Assembly: GCA_035649435.1 (NCBI GenBank)
Contig: DASRJO010000048.1
Location: 1 to 11,185 of the forward strand
From: DASRJW01 sp035649435
Lineage (GTDB): Bacteria; Krumholzibacteriota; Krumholzibacteriia; G020349025
Length of the DNA stretch: 11,185 bases
Direction of reading: 5' to 3'
The translations under genes and the position numbers were made by a program. Each line of letters starts with the position of its first letter. The stretch's first letter is position 1. A model generated the notes under the pieces. It made no database searches. It saw only the letters and a list, made by a program, of their open reading frames with translations, and was not told the origin of the DNA. This document shows, in pieces, positions 7,803-11,185 of the stretch.

Positions 7803-8267
7803 TCATAGGCTCCGCTTGTATGCCCATTCAAGAATGACCGGGTCGCGAGCGGGAGCCGTGCACAGACGTTCCGCCGTCGGTCTGACGCCAACACGGCCAA
7901 GGTCAAGACGGTCGGCGTCCCAGCAGGTCAGCACCGTGATGTCCCCTGTGGTCAGGCCGTCGCTATGGTCCCGGCAAGCAACCATGAGGAGCTCGAGGTC
8001 ATTCGGCTCGAGCTCGAAGGCAGTCCCCGCCAGCGTCTGGGCAAACAAGGCCGCTCGCATCCCATGCTCGGGATCATGGCCGTCGTTAAGGCGCCTCGAA
8101 TCGTGAAGGAACGCGAACAACTCGATCACGTTCGGCTTCGCACCCGTAAGCTCGGCCAAGCGGAGACCATTTTCGCGCACCCGGGCCCAGTGGGGCGCTC
8201 CGTGGATCCCGTCCCACTTCAAACTGAACTGCTCCCGAATCCTGCGCACCAGTTTCTGGTCAATCAT
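7803..8267 (-). CDS. HD-domain protein, putative metal-dependent phosphohydrolase
   Basis: A 154-residue soluble protein with the metal-binding pattern of the HD superfamily: H22 and H26 in IHGAPHWARV, the H55-D56 doublet in FLHDSRR, H64 and H68 in GHDPEHG, H101 in CRDHSDG, and D117/D119/D122 in CWDADRLDLGRVG. HD proteins usually cleave phosphate esters of nucleotides or related compounds; the substrate here cannot be told. It is compact, with no second domain. ATG 8267 lies only 10 bp from the end of the attC-like repeat (8278-8375), the spacing expected for a gene opening an integron cassette. The ribosome site is weak (AAGAAG). No attC-like site follows its stop at 7803, so if it came as a cassette, its downstream recombination site has been lost. 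Confidence 0.8.
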   Translation of the reverse strand: MIDQKLVRRIREQFSLKWDGIHGAPHWARVRENGLRLAELTGAKPNVIELFAFLHDSRRLNDGHDPEHGMRAALFAQTLAGTAFELEPNDLELLMVACRDHSDGLTTGDITVLTCWDADRLDLGRVGVRPTAERLCTAPARDPVILEWAYKRSL

Positions 8268-8277
8268 CTTCTTGCAC

Positions 8278-8375
8278 GGCTAGCGACTTGGCGCTCACCC
8301 GCGAGCGCCGAACTCCACTTCTCGAATCTCCTCTGGTCGTACACGGCGCTCGACGGGTGGAGCGGCTTGTTAGCC
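8278..8375 (-). other. Integron attC-like recombination site
   Basis: A 98 bp imperfect inverted repeat between the toxin stop and the HD gene start. On the minus strand it opens GGCTAACAA (R'' core with invariant AAC, 8375-8369) and closes GCTAGCC (8284-8278). These pair over 7 bp with one G.T, plus one flanking pair. Unpaired spacers of 4 and 7 nt follow. Then CGCTCACCCG (8292-8301) pairs with CGGGTGGAGCG (8354-8364) with one bulged G, and CGAGCGCCG (8302-8310) pairs perfectly with CGGCGCTCG (8344-8352), with A8353 bulged. Two single-base bulges on one arm, the bottom strand relative to the genes, mimic the extrahelical bases used by IntI. The loop is 33 nt. The closing core has C in place of the T after the G of GTT, so this end may be decayed. 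Confidence 0.65.
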
Positions 8376-8410
8376 GCAAGCGGAGATGATGGTTCGTGTC
8401 TGCATCAGAA

Positions 8411-8701
8411 CTAAGGGCTGTCGACAAAGAGCCGCGCACCATGAAACACCGTCACGATCTCCACCACCGTTGGCGACGAACGGTAGACGATTCTGTAATT
8501 CCGCCACAGGACTTCGCGAAGCCTCGGGTCTCCAAATTCGGGGACGATACGCCCGGACTCGGGGAATCTCCCAAGGTGCTCAACTGCATCGACGATGCGC
8601 TGGGCTACAAGAGCAGCAAAGTGCGGCGAGTCCCGGTTCATGTAGTCGCGGATCGATTCCACGTCCTCGACCGACTGGGGGGACCAGACGATCTCAGCCA
8701 C
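8411..8701 (-). CDS. ParE/RelE-family toxin
   Basis: A 96-residue protein of the ParE/RelE toxin superfamily. Family signs: N-terminal MAEIVWSPQSVEDVESIRDYM, central GRFPESGRIVPEFGDPRLRE, LWRNYRIVYR, and C-terminal VEIVTVFHGARLF. RelE-like members cut mRNA at ribosomes and ParE-like members poison gyrase; the sequence alone does not decide between them. GTG 8701 gives the usual MAEI start and overlaps the antitoxin stop by 8 bp; TTG 8707 would add two residues. AGAGG lies 10 nt upstream of the GTG. The overlap suggests the toxin is translated only behind its antitoxin. Stop is TAG 8411-8413, followed after about 35 bp by the attC-like site. Confidence 0.88.
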   Translation of the reverse strand: MAEIVWSPQSVEDVESIRDYMNRDSPHFAALVAQRIVDAVEHLGRFPESGRIVPEFGDPRLREVLWRNYRIVYRSSPTVVEIVTVFHGARLFVDSP

Positions 8702-8870
8702 CGACAATCCGCCTCTTCGCCTCGTCGTGCGAGACCCTCTGACCGCTGTCGAGCTCGCGAAGTCCCTTCTGCACCTTGTTTATGAAGCACAGTCGCTCAA
8801 TCGCGTCCTCGACAGTGGCATCATCAGGAAGATGCTGAACGGCCTCGAGGGCCCTCTGCTTCTCCGTCAT
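8694..8870 (-). CDS. Antitoxin partner of the ParE/RelE toxin (58 aa)
   Basis: A short gene found by reading upstream of the toxin: 58 codons starting MTEKQRALEAVQHLPDDATV and ending EAKRRIVGG before TGA 8694-8696. The pattern (LPDDATVEDAIERL, then a hydrophobic-basic stretch, then GQRVSHDEAKRR) matches a small antitoxin family regularly found before ParE/RelE toxins. GGAGG at 8885-8881, 10 nt before ATG 8870, is a good ribosome site. Such antitoxins bind and neutralise the toxin and often repress their own promoter. I see no clean operator or promoter in the leader. Codon use (many codons ending in A/T, several AGG) differs from the nearby housekeeping genes. Confidence 0.85.
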   Translation of the reverse strand: MTEKQRALEAVQHLPDDATVEDAIERLCFINKVQKGLRELDSGQRVSHDEAKRRIVGG

Positions 8871-9267
8871 CCTGGCCGAACCTCCAGTGTGCCTGCTATT
8901 ACAAGGCTACGCCAACACCGTTGCGATCCACAACCTCATCCGAAACGGGCGGCTAACGGATACCGCCTCAACTGCGGCGCCGCCTTCTTGTCCACGTCTG
9001 CCAACTTTGCCCGCCGCCAGCTGTCAGCCTTAGTCTGCATAACTTGAATTAGAAGGTTCTCGATAGCGCGGCGGGCACGCGTGTGCCGTGCAGGCTATCT
9101 CTTCGTTCCAACGCTTCTGGCGCGTCGCGATGTCGTTGCACGGTTGTTCTTTGCGGACATCTCGTCGGTTGTCCGGTCGGCGGTAATCTGGGTAACGCTC
9201 GCAGTCTATCACGGCGTCGACATTAGGATGTCGTCCACCGAAAGGTCGGATCGGCGGTCGCGGCGTT
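8871..9267. other. Gene-free stretch between the toxin-antitoxin cassette and the protease gene
   Basis: About 400 bp without a credible gene. ORFs of 60-67 codons on either strand resemble no family and conflict with each other. Contents from the left: the antitoxin leader (8871-8950), the degenerate attC-like repeat (8951-9029), and inverted repeats including GCCCGCCGC (9009-9017)/GCGGCGGGC (9068-9076) and GATAGC (9062-9067)/GCTATC (9094-9099). A small hairpin CGACAT-TAGG-ATGTCG (9218-9233) lies 35-50 bp past the protease stop; it has no T-run and is a poor terminator candidate. Confidence 0.4.
8951..9029 (-). other. Degenerate attC-like site upstream of the antitoxin
   Basis: On the minus strand this ends in CCGTTAGCCGCC, a good R'-type core (GTTAGCC, 8957-8951). 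GTCAGCC at 9023-9029 (plus strand) pairs with it at 6 of 7 positions and would be R''. Between them GCGGCG (8974-8979) pairs with CGCCGC (9012-9017), and CT with AG beyond one bulged C. The spacers are uneven (12 against 0 nt), unlike a normal attC. I read it as a decayed or rearranged site, or the left part of a recombination junction. Confidence 0.35.
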
Positions 9268-11076
9268 TCATTTCAACACGATGAGCTTGCGGGTCTCGCG
9301 TTCGACTTGGCCGGATTGGTCGAGGAAGGCTGCCTGCAAGCGCAAGTAGTAGGCGCCCGATGCGACGCCGTGGCCGGAATCGTCCATGCCGTTCCACTCG
9401 ATCGTGTGTGTGTTGGCCGGTAACTGTTCGGAGAGCAACGCGCGCACGAGCCGGCCGCGCACGTCGAAGAGATGCAGGGACACCTGCGCCGGTGCGGACA
9501 GCTCGATGCGAATCGGTGTCGAGGGCGCGAGCGGATAGGGGTTGGGCACGATGCGCGCGGTGCGGCCGCCGAACGGCGGTGGTTCGGGGCCGAGGTCGCG
9601 CAGCGCACGGTAAGCCGCGAGCGCATCGACGAGCCCCCAGCCTTGGAAGCGATCGGGCGCCGAGGCACGGCTCGCGGTGGAACGCAAGGCATCGCCGATC
9701 TGCACCGGTGTCGCGTCGGGGAAGGCGGAGATCAGCAGAGCCGCCACTCCGGCGACGAGCGGACAGGCAGCCGACGTGCCCGACCCCGTGCCATAGAGCA
9801 TGGGGTTGTTCGCTTGCGCCATGAAGGTGCCGATCCCTTCGGCGAGAACATCCGGCTTGGTGCGGCCATCGGCTGTGGGTCCGTAAGAGCTGAGAATGGA
9901 GTGGACGCCGTTGCGATCGACGGCGCCGACGCTGATGACGGAATCACCGTCGGATGGAGCATAGAGAGTGTTCGGTGCGGTGAAGAGACCGTCGTTGCCG
10001 ACCGCATTCACCACGACGATTCCACGCGCGACGGCCATGTCGGCGGCGCGGGTGATGGCGAGAGTATTGCCATCCATTTCTTCCCAGCCGTGATCGAGTT
10101 GGGGATCGTCGAAGGTGCGGTAACCGACGGACGAGCTCACGACGTCCGCGCCCATGCTGTCCGCCCATTCCGCGGCCGCGACCCACAGGTCCTCCTCGAA
10201 CGGAGTTTCGATGGCCTCGTTCTCGGTACGGACGAGGAGAAAGTCGGCAGCGAAGGCGGGGCCGATGAGCTTTCCGGGGGCGTATCCGGCCAGAATCGAC
10301 AAGGTTTCGAGTCCATGCGACGAGCACACCTGACCGACAGGGCAGGGCGCGGGGTCGGGGTTCTCTTCATCGAGGACGAAATCCCAGGTGGCATGGATGC
10401 GCAAGCTCGACATGGATTCGTGCGCCAGCTGGCGATAGCCGTTGTCGAAGTGAGCGATGAGCACGCCGCTTCCGGTGAGGCCCATGTTGTGCAGGTCGAT
10501 GACGCCGATCTGCTGCAGCTGGTTGAACGACGAGCCGTACGCATACAGCGGTGGATTCTCCATGACCCGGGAGTCAGGTGGCTGGGGCGTTTCTCCCAGC
10601 GCCATGGCCTCGATCCTGGATGCGGGGACGGGCACTCGCCGCGCCAGGGATCGGATGCCGCGCACGCATGGCAGGGCGCGCAAGGCGGACAACTGTGCCG
10701 GCGTGGCGTCGACACTCACCGCGTTGAGCCACTTCGAACGCAGCCGCAGCCGTTGCACTCGTGCAGCGACTGCCTGCACATAGGAAGGTTCGAGCCGCAG
10801 ATCACCGGCATCGATCACTCGTTGTGGCTCGCGTACCTTGAGCCGGCGCCGGAGCGAGCGCTCGGAAATGAGCGTGTGCGCTGCATCCGGCTTGGCGATG
10901 CTCTGCGGTCCCTTGTCACGAAAGTAGACCCAGGCGTGGACCAGGCCGGTTTCGGGCTCGTGGTCGCGTGCGGCGCTCGATCCCGAACTCCAAGAGGCGC
11001 CGAGGAGACTCCCCGCCAGGCACAGCATCCGGAATCGGCTACCGCGAAGGGAATAGTCTCGACGTGACAACAGCAT
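9268..11076 (-). CDS. Secreted S8 (subtilisin-like) serine protease with FlgD-like/type-9-like C-terminal domain
   Basis: A 602-residue exported protease. Residues 1-36 form a signal peptide (basic SRRDYSLRGSRFR, then a hydrophobic stretch to SSAA); the twin arginine makes a Tat signal conceivable. Residues about 45-150 are a propeptide (AWVYFRDKG; SERSLRRRLK; KWLNAVSVDATPAQLSALRALP). The S8 catalytic domain follows, with D211 (AHFDNGY), H254 (SSHGLETLS), oxyanion N361 (AVGND) and nucleophile S435 (GSGTSAACPLVAGVAALL). Residues about 505-602 are a FlgD-Ig-like/T9SS type-A-like domain (RIVPNPYPLAPSTP; LFDVRGRLVRAL; SGAYYLRLQA; final TRKLIVLK), which anchors or exports proteins in FCB-group bacteria. 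ATG 11076 has GAGG 4 nt upstream. All catalytic residues are present, so the enzyme is likely active. It is transcribed alone or from the -10 box at 11108-11103. Confidence 0.95.
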   Translation of the reverse strand: MLLSRRDYSLRGSRFRMLCLAGSLLGASWSSGSSAARDHEPETGLVHAWVYFRDKGPQSIAKPDAAHTLISERSLRRRLKVREPQRVIDAGDLRLEPSYVQAVAARVQRLRLRSKWLNAVSVDATPAQLSALRALPCVRGIRSLARRVPVPASRIEAMALGETPQPPDSRVMENPPLYAYGSSFNQLQQIGVIDLHNMGLTGSGVLIAHFDNGYRQLAHESMSSLRIHATWDFVLDEENPDPAPCPVGQVCSSHGLETLSILAGYAPGKLIGPAFAADFLLVRTENEAIETPFEEDLWVAAAEWADSMGADVVSSSVGYRTFDDPQLDHGWEEMDGNTLAITRAADMAVARGIVVVNAVGNDGLFTAPNTLYAPSDGDSVISVGAVDRNGVHSILSSYGPTADGRTKPDVLAEGIGTFMAQANNPMLYGTGSGTSAACPLVAGVAALLISAFPDATPVQIGDALRSTASRASAPDRFQGWGLVDALAAYRALRDLGPEPPPFGGRTARIVPNPYPLAPSTPIRIELSAPAQVSLHLFDVRGRLVRALLSEQLPANTHTIEWNGMDDSGHGVASGAYYLRLQAAFLDQSGQVERETRKLIVLK

Positions 11077-11102
11077 GCATCCTCGGAGGAACGGGCTACA
11101 AC

Positions 11103-11108
11103 ATTATA
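11103..11108 (-). promoter_or_regulatory. Perfect TATAAT -10 box for the protease gene
   Basis: The minus strand reads TATAAT here, the sigma-70 consensus, standing out in GC-rich sequence. Transcription would start near 11096 and give a leader of about 20 nt before ATG 11076. No TTGACA-like -35 lies 16-18 bp upstream; that position is inside a tandem repeat. An 11 bp hairpin (11080-11090) overlaps the GAGG ribosome site. Confidence 0.55.
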
Positions 11109-11140
11109 GCATCCGGGCGGCGGAGCATCCGGACGGCGGA
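11109..11140. repeat. Two tandem 16 bp repeats directly upstream of the -10 box
   Basis: gcatccgggcggcgga (11109-11124) is followed at once by gcatccggacggcgga (11125-11140), 15 of 16 bases identical. They fill the spacer and -35 region of the protease promoter, so they may be paired regulator-binding sites. They begin immediately after the stop codon of the upstream gene. Confidence 0.7.
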
Positions 11141-11185
11141 TCACTCCGCCCAACCCTGCCAGTGCTGCATGATCGTCTCGACCAG
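11141..11185 (-). CDS. 3' end of an upstream gene (C-terminal 14 residues only)
   Basis: From the window edge the minus strand reads LVETIMQHWQGWAE then TGA at 11141-11143. Strand and position fit the last codons of a gene just upstream of the protease gene, but 14 residues are too few to name it. A hairpin GGCGGA-TCAC-TCCGCC (11135-11150) overlaps the stop codon. It could equally be chance open sequence. Confidence 0.4.
   Translation of the reverse strand: MVETIMQHWQGWAE

Larger units (their letters stand above)
8284..8956 (-). mobile_element. Putative integron gene cassette carrying a toxin-antitoxin pair
   Basis: If recombination occurs after the G of each R' core, the unit runs from 8956 to 8284 (673 bp). 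On the minus strand it reads TTAGCCGCC, about 80 bp of leader, antitoxin, toxin, about 35 bp, then the attC-like repeat. This is the normal cassette order: short leader, gene(s), attC. The entering core GTTAGCC (8957-8951) is the exact complement of the R'' core GGCTAAC (8375-8369), as expected for one cassette family. No integrase gene is in the window. Third codon positions are richer in A/T and AGG codons are commoner than in hemL/hemE, which supports foreign origin. Confidence 0.5.

Noticed and set aside
9030..9284. Two small ORFs on opposite strands between the cassette region and the protease gene
   Set aside because: Neither has a ribosome site or known pattern, and they overlap each other and inverted repeats. 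Treated as non-coding.
9472..11067. 531-codon plus-strand ORF
   Set aside because: It lies wholly antisense to the complete subtilase gene, whose catalytic residues and domains are intact. The product has low complexity and no recognisable motif.

Overview
The window is about 11.2 kb of GC-rich bacterial chromosome. Three traits recall the FCB-like phyla and Acidobacteria/Gemmatimonadota relatives: a kinase fused to a TolB-like domain and TPR repeats, a large fused MFS/spermidine-synthase-like protein, and a secreted subtilase ending in a FlgD/type-9-like sorting domain. Candidatus Eisenbacteria would fit well. This is inference from gene content; there is no rRNA or other marker to prove it.

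Layout from left to right. Positions 1-2266 (minus) hold most of a fused membrane transporter/spermidine-synthase-like protein whose C-terminus runs off the window. A 127 bp divergent gap separates it from a Ser/Thr protein kinase with C-terminal TPR repeats (2394-4652, plus). A convergent gap of about 100 bp then leads to a minus-strand block. In transcription order the block is a small four-helix membrane protein (7617-7180), hemL (7150-5786) and hemE (5789-4755). HemL and HemE catalyse two steps of tetrapyrrole synthesis by the C5 route. Their genes overlap by 4 bp and are probably translationally coupled.

The accessory part lies between about 7.6 and 9.2 kb. It contains an HD-domain protein gene, a ParE/RelE-type toxin gene, and upstream of the toxin a 58-codon antitoxin gene. 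Codon use here is less GC-biased than in the flanking genes. Between the toxin stop and the HD gene start lies a 98 bp imperfect inverted repeat with the architecture of an integron attC site: conserved outer AAC/GTT core, unpaired spacer, two single-base bulges and a variable loop. A second, degenerate R'-like core lies just upstream of the antitoxin. The toxin-antitoxin pair therefore looks like an integron gene cassette of about 673 bp, and the HD gene like the remains of a neighbouring one. No integron integrase is present, so this resembles an orphan attC cluster (CALIN).

The right end holds a secreted S8 serine protease (11076-9268, minus). It is preceded by a perfect TATAAT box and a 16 bp tandem repeat lying where the -35 element should be. 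The last 45 bp appear to be the 3' end of another minus-strand gene.

I see no tRNA, rRNA, CRISPR array, transposase or phage gene.
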